A stretch of 64,000 bases of DNA from Lachnospiraceae bacterium (GCA_017431515.1 JAFRKV010000044.1:62001-126000); one strand, 5' to 3'. Numbered from the stretch's first letter, positions 27,639 through 35,409 are shown. Notes: generated from the sequence alone by a model not told the origin. Translations and numbers: made by a program.

Positions 27639-28583
27639 TTACGCTCTGGCGCACTGATACTGCAGATCTTCCCAACGGCGGTCCACCTCACGCTGGAATT
27701 GAACCAGCAGATCCTCGTTTCCTTTTTTGAAAAGATGCTTGAACCGTCCCTGAGGCCGCAGAAAGTCCTCGATGGGAAGCTTTTTCTTCGGTTCATAGTT
27801 CAGCGTCCACTTCCCTTCGGCATATTCAAACAGTGGCCAATAGCAGGTCTCCACCCCCAGCCGGCAGATCTCCATGAGATCCGGCATATCATAACGCCAG
27901 CCCCTCGGACAAGGCGTCATGACATTCAAAAAGGCCGCCCCTTTCGTGTAGATCGCGCGCTCCGCCTTCCGGTGGATGTCCTGAAAATCCTTGGTAAAGG
28001 TCGTCTGCGCCACATACGGCACGTCATGCGCCGCAATGATGGAGGCCAGATCCTTCCTGTTCTGCATTTTGCCATTGGACTGGGAGCCAACCGGTGTTGT
28101 GGTGGTATCCGCAAACATCGGCGTCGCGGAAGATCGCTGGATCCCGGTGTTCATATATGCGCCGTTGTCATAGCAGACGTAGACCAGATCATGTCCACGT
28201 TCCATGGCGCCGGACAGTGACTGGAAGCCGATGTCGTAAGTGCCGCCGTCTCCGCCGAAGGTGATAAACTTGAACGTCTCCTCTTCCGGAAGCCGTCCCC
28301 GCTTTTTCAGCGCCCGGTAAGCTGTCTCCACGCCGGAAAGGGTCGCTCCCGCATTTTCAAAAGCGTTATGAATATAGCTGTCTTCCCATGCCGTATACGG
28401 ATACATAAAGGAAGAAACCTCCAGACAGCCGGTCGCGTTTCCGATCACAGCCCGGTCTTCCTCATGAAGCCCTCTTAGGACGGCGCGCACTGCGATGGTC
28501 GCGCCGCATCCCGCGCACATCCTGTGTCCGCTGGACAGGCGTTCCGGTTTCTGAAGCATGGTTTTCAAACGATAATCTTCCAC
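27639..28583 (-). CDS. porB: 2-oxoacid:ferredoxin oxidoreductase, beta subunit
   Basis: The 314-residue beta subunit binds thiamine diphosphate and an Fe-S cluster. The N-terminal RMCAGCGATI (about 21-30) supplies two cluster cysteines, and GDGGTYDIG (about 109-117) with the later NGAYMNTGIQ (about 139-148) is the ThDP/Mg motif. It is the last enzyme gene of the four-subunit operon. It starts at GTG with GGAG 8 nt upstream. Pyruvate is the likely substrate; 2-oxoisovalerate cannot be excluded. Confidence 0.9.
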   Translation of the reverse strand: MEDYRLKTMLQKPERLSSGHRMCAGCGATIAVRAVLRGLHEEDRAVIGNATGCLEVSSFMYPYTAWEDSYIHNAFENAGATLSGVETAYRALKKRGRLPEEETFKFITFGGDGGTYDIGFQSLSGAMERGHDLVYVCYDNGAYMNTGIQRSSATPMFADTTTTPVGSQSNGKMQNRKDLASIIAAHDVPYVAQTTFTKDFQDIHRKAERAIYTKGAAFLNVMTPCPRGWRYDMPDLMEICRLGVETCYWPLFEYAEGKWTLNYEPKKKLPIEDFLRPQGRFKHLFKKGNEDLLVQFQREVDRRWEDLQYQCARA

Positions 28584-28597
28584 TGTTAATTCTCCAT

Positions 28598-29794
28598 TTA
28601 ATTTTCTTTTCTAAGCCCGACATACTGGTGCTGTACTGCTTTCTTCTCTCCTGTACAAACGAGATGCATCTCTTCATACAGCTCTTTGACATGGGTGACT
28701 GTAAAATCACGTCCTGCCAATCCGTAAATGTAATTGACCGCTTCGATCTGCACCTTGTGCCGAAACAGGGCGGCTGTCACTTCGCTTCCCAGCGGCCCCC
28801 CGCATCCGTTGTAGCTTTCGCATCGATCCAGGATCGCAACGCCTTTTGCGTTTCGCAGCGCTTCCGCGATCTCTTTCTCCGGAAACGGCCGGAATACCCT
28901 GAGCTTCAGCACGCCGGCTTTTTTCCCTTTTTCTCTGAGTTCATCCACGGCCTGCTTCGCGGTCCCCGCGGCGCTCCCCATCAAAAGAAAGATGATCTCC
29001 GCATCCTTGGTCTTGTACTGTTCGAAAAATCCGTATTTCCTTCCGGAAAGGTTCTGAAAGCGCGCCGCTGTTTCCAGGATCACGTCCCTGGCCCGCTCCA
29101 TGGCATCTTCCTGATTCTTTTTCGCCTCCATCGCATACGCGGAGATCGAATAAGGCCCCACGGAAACCGGTTTGCCGGGATTCAGAAGATATTCCTCCGG
29201 CCGGTAGTCTCCGACAAACTGCCTCACCGCATCATCCGGCAGCAGATCAATGTTTTCCACGGCGTGGCTGGTGATAAAGCCATCCTGACAGATCATGACG
29301 GGCAGATGAACCCGGGGATCCTCCGCGATGGGATAGGCCTGAATATAGTTGTCATAGGCCTCCTGATTATTCTCCGCATAGATCTGGATCCATCCTGTGT
29401 CACGGGCACCCATCCCGTCTGAATGATCGCAGTTGATATTAATCGGTCCCGACAGCGTCCGGTTGACAAGGGTAAGCACGATCGGGAGACGGTTGCTTGC
29501 CGCCAGAAGCAGTTCCTCCCACATCAGCGCCAGTCCCGCGGAGCTCGTAGCCGTCATGGTCCTCGCCCCCGCCGCCTCCGCGCCGATCGCGGCAGACATT
29601 GCGGAATGCTCGCTTTCCACCGGGATAAACTCCGTATCGATCTTTCCGTTGGAAATGAAGTTCGCCACCATCTGCGGGATCTCTGTAGACGGCGTGATCG
29701 GGAAAGCCGGCATCACATCCGGGTTCACCTGCCGGATCGCCTCTGCCACCGCTTCATTTCCCGACATTCGTTCCTTGATTCGTTCCGCGCTCAT
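28598..29794 (-). CDS. porA: 2-oxoacid:ferredoxin oxidoreductase, alpha subunit
   Basis: The 398-residue alpha subunit carries the pyrimidine-binding and transketolase-C-like domains. AFPITPSTEIPQ (about 29-40) and ESEHSAMSAAIGAEAAGART (about 59-78), containing the Glu that activates ThDP, are diagnostic. With beta, gamma and delta it oxidises a 2-oxoacid and CoA to acyl-CoA, reducing ferredoxin. The start at 29794 overlaps the porD stop (ATGA) and has AAGGAGGGG within the end of porD. Confidence 0.92.
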   Translation of the reverse strand: MSAERIKERMSGNEAVAEAIRQVNPDVMPAFPITPSTEIPQMVANFISNGKIDTEFIPVESEHSAMSAAIGAEAAGARTMTATSSAGLALMWEELLLAASNRLPIVLTLVNRTLSGPININCDHSDGMGARDTGWIQIYAENNQEAYDNYIQAYPIAEDPRVHLPVMICQDGFITSHAVENIDLLPDDAVRQFVGDYRPEEYLLNPGKPVSVGPYSISAYAMEAKKNQEDAMERARDVILETAARFQNLSGRKYGFFEQYKTKDAEIIFLLMGSAAGTAKQAVDELREKGKKAGVLKLRVFRPFPEKEIAEALRNAKGVAILDRCESYNGCGGPLGSEVTAALFRHKVQIEAVNYIYGLAGRDFTVTHVKELYEEMHLVCTGEKKAVQHQYVGLRKEN

Positions 29795-30099
29795 GCCGTG
29801 ATCCCCTCCTTCATGGTGATCGCGCCAAAAGGACAAACCCTGGCGCAGATCCCGCATCCTTTGCAGTGCTCATAATCAAACATGCCCCGTTCTTCTCCCA
29901 CCATGGGAATGCTGCCGTCCGGGCAGACCGGGACGCACAGCAGGCACTGCTTGCATTTGTCCCGGTCAAACACCGGGGTGTTCGTCCGCCATTCTCCCGT
30001 GCGAAAGCGTTTTGCCGTTCCGCCTGCAAAGATCATAAGGCCTTCCGTCAGTTCCTCATGGGGTGTTTGTTCATTGATCTTGCTGATATCCGTTTTCAT
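29791..30099 (-). CDS. porD: 2-oxoacid:ferredoxin oxidoreductase, delta subunit (2[4Fe-4S] ferredoxin)
   Basis: This 102-residue subunit has two [4Fe-4S] motifs, CKQCLLCVPVCP (about 52-63) and CKGCGICARVCP (about 82-93), which carry electrons from ThDP to external ferredoxin. It sits between porC and porA, as in the porCDAB order of other bacteria. Confidence 0.93.
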   Translation of the reverse strand: MKTDISKINEQTPHEELTEGLMIFAGGTAKRFRTGEWRTNTPVFDRDKCKQCLLCVPVCPDGSIPMVGEERGMFDYEHCKGCGICARVCPFGAITMKEGITA

Positions 30100-30128
30100 A
30101 GATTGCTTTTCCCTTCCGTAAACAGAAA

Positions 30129-30155
30129 GAAAATCCCTGTTTTGACGGGATTTTC
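30129..30155 (-). terminator. Hairpin between porC and porD
   Basis: A perfect 9-bp stem (GAAAATCCC/GGGATTTTC) with a 9-nt loop lies in the 85-nt gap. The U tract is weak (TTTCTG), so it may be a partial terminator or an RNA-stability element setting subunit ratio. Confidence 0.45.
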
Positions 30156-30184
30156 CTTGTATTCTGTCGGTTTCTTTTCGATCG

Positions 30185-30784
30185 TTACGCGGAGAGTGAC
30201 ATCTCTCTGCTGTATGCTACCGCTTCGTACGCCGCATAAAGCGCCTTCTGATTGCCCTCGATCACTTCCGGCTTCTTCGCAAACTTATGACGGAAGGATT
30301 TCTCCATCTCCCGGAAGAAATCTTCTCTTTCCATCACGCCGGTGACCGCAGCGACTGCACCGAGCATCGGGATATTCGGGAAGTTTTTGCCGAGCATCTC
30401 CTCTGAGATCGCTCTGGCATCAATGGTAATCACTTCTCCCTTATACCCGTGCAGATATTTCATCACTTCTTTTTTGGATTTCGCGGTATTGATGATGATG
30501 GCGCCTTCTCTTTTCAGGCCTGCCGTGACATCCACGGAATAAAGCAGGGTTTCGTCTACTACGACGACATAATCGGGTTCATAAATATTGGAATGCACCC
30601 GGATCTGCTCTTTGCTGATGCGGTTATATGCAGTGATCGGTGCGCCCATGCGCTCCGGGCCGTATTCCGGAAAACCCTGCACCTGCTGACCTGTCTGGAA
30701 AGCCGCATCCGCCAGCAGCAATGCTGCTGTCTTCGCTCCCTGTCCGCCTCTGCCGTGCCATCTGATCTCAATCGTGTTCTTCAT
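30185..30784 (-). CDS. porC: 2-oxoacid:ferredoxin oxidoreductase, gamma subunit
   Basis: The 199-residue gamma subunit binds CoA. The N-terminal RWHGRGGQGAKTAALLLADAA (about 6-26) is the family signature, and FPEYGPERMGAPI follows at about 38-50. It is the first gene of porCDAB. The start at 30784 is chosen because the family begins with this strand, although its ribosome site is weak and an ATG nine codons upstream (30811) is possible. Confidence 0.9.
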   Translation of the reverse strand: MKNTIEIRWHGRGGQGAKTAALLLADAAFQTGQQVQGFPEYGPERMGAPITAYNRISKEQIRVHSNIYEPDYVVVVDETLLYSVDVTAGLKREGAIIINTAKSKKEVMKYLHGYKGEVITIDARAISEEMLGKNFPNIPMLGAVAAVTGVMEREDFFREMEKSFRHKFAKKPEVIEGNQKALYAAYEAVAYSREMSLSA

Positions 30785-30823
30785 TGCTTTTCTTTCATCT
30801 CCGTCTTTCATTTTTTTCAACAC

Positions 30824-30958
30824 GATTCATTATAATCTGCCGGAGAAATTTGTAAAGCAAAAATATCAACTTTTATTCACAGCAAAGATGAAATATTTTC
30901 AACATGGCTCTCGCCATCTGTTTTTCATACTTTCAATACTTTCGGATTCCCAATATTT
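30824..30958. other. AT-rich gap upstream of porC
   Basis: A 135-bp gap with no gene, holding the presumed por promoter. At 30926-30970, running into the end of the cobO-type gene, a short stretch repeats every 9 bp (CATACTTTC, AATACTTTC and similar), echoing the array at 31642-32645. Confidence 0.4.
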
Positions 30959-31468
30959 TCAATATTCTATGCCTTTTTTTGCCGGAATTCCCCGGTCAAA
31001 ATGATGCTTGATCTTTTTGCATTCCGTCACGCAGTCAGCTTTGTCCAAAATCGCCTGCCATGGATCCCGGCCGGTAATGATGAGTTCCGTCTCCTGTCTG
31101 CTTTCCAGAAAGCGGTTCAGCCTTGCCTCATCAATCAGATGGTATTTCACTGGATAGGTGAGTTCATCCAAAATGATCATGGTATGCTGTTCATCCGCCA
31201 CCTCTTCAAGTTTTTCCACCAGTGCGTCATGCTCTTGGCAAATGGCTTTTTTCTCCTCAGGATTCATTTCTTTATAGAAAGGATACTGTTTCTCCGGACG
31301 TAATACCGTGATCCCAGGCACTTCCTTTAATATAGAAATCTCTCCGCAGGGGTTACCCTTCATAAACTGGCAAAAATATACCTTCATCCCTTGTCCTGCG
31401 GCGCGAACCGCCGCCCCCACCGCTGCGCTTGTCTTTCCTTTTCCGTCTCCGCAATAAATCTGTATCAT
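30959..31468 (-). CDS. cobO: Cob(I)alamin/corrinoid adenosyltransferase, CobO/BtuR type
   Basis: This 169-residue P-loop enzyme transfers adenosyl from ATP to a cob(I)yrinate or cobalamin. The N-terminal YCGDGKGKTSAAVG holds the Walker-type loop, FCQFMKG follows at about 33, and LDELTYPVKYHLID (about 99-112) is the conserved region near the corrinoid. Length is slightly short for the family. Its promoter must lie in, or next to, the 9-bp repeat array. Confidence 0.88.
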   Translation of the reverse strand: MIQIYCGDGKGKTSAAVGAAVRAAGQGMKVYFCQFMKGNPCGEISILKEVPGITVLRPEKQYPFYKEMNPEEKKAICQEHDALVEKLEEVADEQHTMIILDELTYPVKYHLIDEARLNRFLESRQETELIITGRDPWQAILDKADCVTECKKIKHHFDRGIPAKKGIEY

Positions 31469-31641
31469 ACCTTTTTCCTATTTTGTCTCCTTTTATTTTT
31501 CATTTTCCGTATCTTATACGCTGATCCCTTGATTTTCCGGCACATTCGTCATTATGCCATTTGCGAAGTTTCTGTTTCATTTAATTATTCTTTTCGACCC
31601 TTTTTGTGTCATATCGTTCCTTTTTCACCTGTTTTTCCTGT

Positions 31642-31848
31642 TATACATAATATGTATTATATGCTCACTATAGCGCTCATGCTTTACATGTTTTTTCTTC
31701 TTATTATGTCATCTATAACCTATATATCTTGTATATTCTCTATATCCCCTATATTCTCTATATCCCCTATATTCTCTATATCTCCTATACCCTCTATGCT
31801 TTCTGTGATTCCCATGTTTTCCATGTCATTTCTGCACTCCATATGGCG
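31642..31848. repeat. 9-bp phased array, block 1
   Basis: Cutting the sequence every 9 bp from 31642 gives 23 consecutive units, 20 of which begin with TAT or CAT. The middle is an 18-bp tandem (TATATTCTCTATATCCCC at 31732 and 31750, one change at 31768), itself two 9-bp units. Phase is kept for over 200 bp while the other six positions vary, so only the spacing and the leading triplet appear conserved. Confidence 0.85.
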
Positions 31849-31932
31849 AAGCGCCGCTGGTTGCACTGTTTTCGGCCGGTCAGGGCTCCCTTTCTTTTTC
31901 CCTGTGTTCCCGGCCTCGCTACCGCAGCTCCC

Positions 31933-31978
31933 CGCCTATCCCAGGCTTCTATGCGTGATCTTCCGCCTGCGATAGGCG
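31933..31978. repeat. Long hairpin in the GC-rich island of the array
   Basis: CGCCTATCCCAGGC (31933-31946) pairs with GCCTGCGATAGGCG (31965-31978) with one mismatch, around an 18-nt loop. The hairpin sits in about 130 bp of GC-rich sequence separating array blocks 1 and 2. It lacks a T tract, so it is not an ordinary terminator. Confidence 0.65.
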
Positions 31979-31986
31979 ATATACAA

Positions 31987-32166
31987 TATGAGATATGCGA
32001 TGCATAATCTATATAAGTTTATTATATATTTTATTCTCTATATGTTTCTTATTCTTTTTATCCGTATTATATCAATTAATTTCCTTATGTTCCTTATATC
32101 GAGTATGCATCATATCCCTTTTGTTTTCAATATGCATCTCATACTTTATGCGTTCTCTATACAAAA
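31987..32166. repeat. 9-bp phased array, block 2
   Basis: Twenty 9-bp units in unbroken phase from 31987. Fourteen start with TAT or CAT and the rest with TAA, TGC or TGT (for example TATGTTCCT at 32086, TATATCGAG at 32095). Spacing matches block 1. Confidence 0.78.
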
Positions 32167-32392
32167 GCAGTCATAAGTCTTTCCTGGGACTCCACGGGAT
32201 CAACGGAGCCATTTTGCTGAAGCCTTTTCATAAAGCGGTATCAGATGCGCTGTTTTATACATTCTATACTACATATACAAATCCTGAATTTTCAAGCACT
32301 TCGTAGATCCTGTTTCCTAAATAGATGTTAGGAATGGATCTCTTTACGCACAAAAACGCTTCCTCTAAAAATGGAGCCAGTCCTTAATAATG

Positions 32393-32645
32393 CATATCAT
32401 TCATATGAAACATATCGCTCATATCAAACATACTATGATGGTAATAGCATATGATACATAAATAATATATGTGCCATATTATGTATTTGCTTCTTATTCA
32501 TTATACACTGCTTAAAATACATTCTCATTATAATCCTTTTATCTGTAGTAGGAAATATAAAATGCACACTATTTTTATACATTCTATGTTTTTTATATAT
32601 CATTTGACTTCTATGCAATTCATGTATTATATATAATGTATGTCT
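32393..32645. repeat. 9-bp phased array, block 3
   Basis: Five near-identical units begin at 32393 (CATATCATT, CATATGAAA, CATATCGCT and so on). After a single-base slip near 32447, about 22 more diverged units continue in phase to 32645, roughly 110 bp before parA. Most carry TAT or CAT within the first four positions. Confidence 0.8.
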
Positions 32646-32652
32646 CATCGAG

Positions 32653-32701
32653 CAATTCTTCGTGCAAAGGTCACAATGCCGCAAGCGGCTTGTGAGAATT
32701 G
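32653..32701. repeat. Palindromic repeat, copy C (single hairpin)
   Basis: Outer arms CAATTCT/AGAATTG enclose GCAAAGG and a nested hairpin TCACAA-T-GCCGC-AA-GCGGC-TTGTGA. It shares the 15-mer GCAAAGGTCACAATG (32664-32678) with copy A and, inverted, with copy B. It lies between the array and the parA ribosome site. Confidence 0.7.
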
Positions 32702-32754
32702 GCGAATGAATCAATGAAAATGAATAAAAACAGAAATGAAGGAGTAACAGCCGC

Positions 32755-33507
32755 ATGAAAACAATCATGATTTCAAACCAGAAGGGCGGCGTCGGCAAGA
32801 CTACGACTACCTTGGAGATCTGCAGCATCCTCGGAAAAAAATACAAAGTGCTGGGCATTGATATGGATGCGCAGCGTAATTTTTCCATGTACGCAGATGC
32901 GGAGCTGAATCAGGTTCCGACGGTAAACGAAGTCCTGAACGCGGAAATCCTCTTAAAAGATGCCGTACAGCATCTTCCGAAATTTGATATTCTGATCTCC
33001 AGCAAAAAGCTCGTCGATGCACCGAAGGTGTTCGGGGAACCGGATGACATCTTTCTCTTAAAGGATGTTCTGGAGGATGCCCAGGATTATGATTTCGTGA
33101 TTCTGGATAATGCACCGGCTCGTAGTCCTTTGCTCTATATGAGTTATATCGCCAGCGACTACATCATCCCGGTTGCGGAATGCGACGACGGTGCCATCGA
33201 AGGATTAAACGAGATCCAGCTGGATATCGCCCGGTTCAAAAAACGCCATCAGACAGATGTCAAAGTGCTCGGCATTCTCCTGACGAAGTATGAGAAAACC
33301 AGTATGCACCAGATGGCCTATGAAACCTTGGAGGAAATCGGCGAAAAACTTGGCGGAGCGCCCTTTAAGACAAAGATTCGAAAGTCCATTGTCGTCAGCG
33401 AGTCAAAAACCGCCAGACAGTCCATCAGTGAATATCAGCCGCAGAATACCGCGGCAAAAGACTATACCAAGTTATGCAAAGAGATCATTGAGAGGATCCA
33501 GGGGTAA
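32755..33507 (+). CDS. parA: ParA-type partition ATPase
   Basis: This 250-residue ATPase has the deviant Walker A NQKGGVGKTTT (8-18) with both lysines, a Walker A' region IDMDAQRNFS (about 35-44), and Walker B FVILDNAP (about 114-121). The lack of an N-terminal helix-turn-helix makes it a short ParA like those of type Ib plasmid systems or Soj. In such systems it binds DNA non-specifically as an ATP dimer and positions cargo bound by a centromere protein. AAGGAG lies 10 nt before the ATG. The next gene begins 5 nt after the stop. Confidence 0.88.
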   Translation: MKTIMISNQKGGVGKTTTTLEICSILGKKYKVLGIDMDAQRNFSMYADAELNQVPTVNEVLNAEILLKDAVQHLPKFDILISSKKLVDAPKVFGEPDDIFLLKDVLEDAQDYDFVILDNAPARSPLLYMSYIASDYIIPVAECDDGAIEGLNEIQLDIARFKKRHQTDVKVLGILLTKYEKTSMHQMAYETLEEIGEKLGGAPFKTKIRKSIVVSESKTARQSISEYQPQNTAAKDYTKLCKEIIERIQG

Positions 33508-33512
33508 AGAAG

Positions 33513-34250
33513 ATGAGTACAAAACGGGACAGATTAAAAAAGATGCGGGATGAGCACAAAACCCTTATGAACGAGGAAACCCCCGCAGAGGAATATATCG
33601 AGGCCGCGGCAAGCTACCATAAAGAAACTGCCGCAGCAGCCAAACGCGAACGCGTTGTCGAGGCTGCGCCGGAGTTGCCGCAGGAGCCTTTGGCATCGGC
33701 TCAACAGGAGCCTGCGCCATCGGCTCAGCAGCGTCCTGCTGCATCTGAAATGCGTTCTGTCGCGCCAGAGACACGCCGGATATCAGAACAGCCTGTGTCC
33801 GCGCCAGCCCCCATGCCCTATTCGCCGGTGGAGGCTTCCCCAAAGCAGGAGGAAGTACGCCCGGCGCGTAATGTGCCGTATACGGTTGCGAATGAGCCGG
33901 GAAAACGGATTTCAGTCTCCCTTCGCACGGAAAACAAAAACTGGATGCATCGTACCGCCCTCAGATGCGGCCTCTCCATCCAGGATTACATGAACATCCT
34001 GATCGAAGAAGCCTGGCAGCGGGAACAGAGCGCCCCGTATCTCTGGAATGAGGATGAACCGATTCCGGAGCGCATCCCCTCCAGCAAGACGATCCTTGTC
34101 GCAATCAAGCTTACCAACGTCAACATTGAAAGAAGCCAGCGCATGCGCGCAGCCCGCTGCATGACCATGACCTATTACATGAACTACCTGATCGAGGAAG
34201 AGATCAAACGGGAACAGCTGCAGGGCATGCGGAGAGCGATCTTTGATTAA
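33513..34250 (+). CDS. Putative centromere-binding protein with two ribbon-helix-helix domains
   Basis: A 245-residue protein of no family I recognise. Residues 1-50 are charged, starting MSTKRDRLKKMRDE; residues 51-115 are rich in Pro, Ala and Gln with a short repeat (SAQQEPAP/SAQQRPAA) and probably flexible. Two similar C-terminal domains follow: RISVSLR...SIQDYMNILIEEA (132-167) and TILVAIKL...TYYMNYLIEEEI (193-231). Each has one strand and two helices, as in MetJ/Arc-like DNA-binding folds. Its place directly after parA suggests it binds the upstream 9-bp array and contacts ParA through its basic N-terminus. Confidence 0.75.
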   Translation: MSTKRDRLKKMRDEHKTLMNEETPAEEYIEAAASYHKETAAAAKRERVVEAAPELPQEPLASAQQEPAPSAQQRPAASEMRSVAPETRRISEQPVSAPAPMPYSPVEASPKQEEVRPARNVPYTVANEPGKRISVSLRTENKNWMHRTALRCGLSIQDYMNILIEEAWQREQSAPYLWNEDEPIPERIPSSKTILVAIKLTNVNIERSQRMRAARCMTMTYYMNYLIEEEIKREQLQGMRRAIFD

Positions 34251-34271
34251 AAAGCCGGGATAGATGTGAAT

Positions 34272-34410
34272 AAGGATTTGAAAAGTCACATGTCACGAAG
34301 TGACATTGTGACCTTTGCGTAAAGAACCGCCCTGACATGCTAGCATGTCGAGGCGGTTCCTTGCGCAAAGTGCACATGCGATTTCATCGCATGGCACTTT
34401 TCAAATCCTT
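34272..34410. repeat. Three-hairpin palindromic repeat, copy B (inverted relative to A)
   Basis: Perfect 15-bp outer arms (AAGGATTTGAAAAGT at 34272-34286, complement at 34396-34410) enclose the same three hairpins as copy A in reverse order. They are GTCACATGTCA-CGAAG-TGACATTGTGAC, the central GACATGCTAGCATGTC palindrome, and GCACATGCGA-TTTCA-TCGCATGGC. The outer six or so bases differ from copy A yet still pair. It starts 21 nt after the tandem RHH gene stop and may also terminate that operon. Confidence 0.85.
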
Positions 34411-34411
34411 T

Positions 34412-34438
34412 TATACATTCTATACTTTTTATACTCTC
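34412..34438. repeat. Three 9-bp units downstream of the partition operon
   Basis: TATACATTC, TATACTTTT and TATACTCTC follow each other exactly, matching TATACATTC/TATACTACA at 32256-32273 in the main array. They overlap the 3' end of the recombinase-like gene. Confidence 0.65.
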
Positions 34439-35409
34439 CGCTTCCCGCCGCCTGTTACCTCTGATAGCGGCTTCACGCGAATATTCGTGTAATCGACGGC
34501 TGCCACGTACAGCTCCGGCACGATTTTGTCAAATCTTCGCATCCATTCCGGCGCGATGCCGATATAGCGCGCCACTTCACCCGTGGATGCCCCGCAGACC
34601 AGCATATAGGCAGCAGACCCGTTACGGATATCGCTTAAGGTGTAATGGGGTGTATCCTCCGCCGGCAGGTATTTCAGGTATAACCGTTCCAGATCCCGGA
34701 TCCGCAGCGGATTCCCGCGCTTGTTGTGAAACAGATACGCGGAGTGGGACACCGTCATATCACCGATATATTCCTGAATCAGGGTCAGAATGTCCTCCGG
34801 AATCTTGATATAACGCTTCACATTGCGATAACAGTACTCAATCCCCACATTTCCGTTGCTGTCCTGGATAAAATCCTCATATTTCAGCGTGCAGATCTCT
34901 CCCGCCGATAATCCGCATCTGATCATGATGCTGAGGATCAGATACAACGTATGGTTCCCTTCCGCTTTATGAAGAATCTCATTTAATTCATCGATGTCCG
35001 GCACATTCCTGGCGGTCAGATAATCATCCATTTCCGGCAGAGAGACTCTCTGAAACGGGTTGCTGGTATAGGACTGCTGCAGTTCGAAAAGATAGGAGTT
35101 GCGCAGCAGAAAATTCGATACGGAATTCATCCTCGCCAGCTTCACTTTGATCGTCTTGATCGACTGCTTTCCGTTGGCCGAAAGCATCAGCAAGTGGTTA
35201 AAATAAGACTGGGCGTCCGCATCGGTGAAGGAAAGAAAATCCTTTTTTAAATAGCCGGAAATATCCCTTAAAATCGCGAAGTAATCGGATTTTGACTTCG
35301 CTGTATTGAGGGATTTCGCGAACATCGGCCAGATTTCATTTTCAAATAAGGGAGATAAATAATTTTCCATCGCCAAACAATTCGACTCCATATTCAATAG
35401 AACAGCCAC
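34429..35409 (-). CDS. Tyrosine-recombinase-like protein lacking most catalytic residues
   Basis: This 326-residue protein has a helical core-binding domain (about 22-105) and a catalytic-fold domain (about 135-300) like XerC/XerD. Box I reads CGLSAGEICTL, where the catalytic Arg is Ser168. The HxxR box reads SDIRN, with Ser259 for His and Arg262 kept. LGH becomes IGI at 283-285, and the expected nucleophile position falls at Phe293/Asp294 with no Tyr. It probably binds DNA without cutting it. It converges on the partition operon. A GTG start at 35409 is used; ATGs 6 and 13 codons later are possible, and no site is strong. Confidence 0.72.
   Translation of the reverse strand: MAVLLNMESNCLAMENYLSPLFENEIWPMFAKSLNTAKSKSDYFAILRDISGYLKKDFLSFTDADAQSYFNHLLMLSANGKQSIKTIKVKLARMNSVSNFLLRNSYLFELQQSYTSNPFQRVSLPEMDDYLTARNVPDIDELNEILHKAEGNHTLYLILSIMIRCGLSAGEICTLKYEDFIQDSNGNVGIEYCYRNVKRYIKIPEDILTLIQEYIGDMTVSHSAYLFHNKRGNPLRIRDLERLYLKYLPAEDTPHYTLSDIRNGSAAYMLVCGASTGEVARYIGIAPEWMRRFDKIVPELYVAAVDYTNIRVKPLSEVTGGGKRRV

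Larger units (their letters stand above)
31469..32754. other. AT-rich intergenic region holding phased 9-bp repeats (putative centromere)
   Basis: Nearly 1.3 kb with no gene I can support. The small open frames are stop-poor because TAT/CAT triplets recur in one phase. It contains three 9-bp-phased blocks, a short triplet of units (32256-32282), a GC-rich island with a long hairpin (31850-31980), and a palindromic repeat (32653-32701). It lies directly upstream of parA. Confidence 0.8.

Noticed and set aside
31732-31785. Short direct repeats that could suggest a CRISPR array
   Set aside because: The units are contiguous 18-mers without spacers, extend into a 9-bp phase over a much longer region, and no cas genes are present.
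31990-32306. Small plus-strand open frames in the AT-rich array
   Set aside because: They arise from repeated TAT/CAT triplets, consist almost only of Tyr, Ile, Leu, Phe and Ser, and have no ribosome sites.
34429-35409. Active integrase marking a mobile element with attachment sites
   Set aside because: Catalytic residues are missing, there are no phage or conjugation genes nearby, and no direct repeats or tRNA gene flank the locus.
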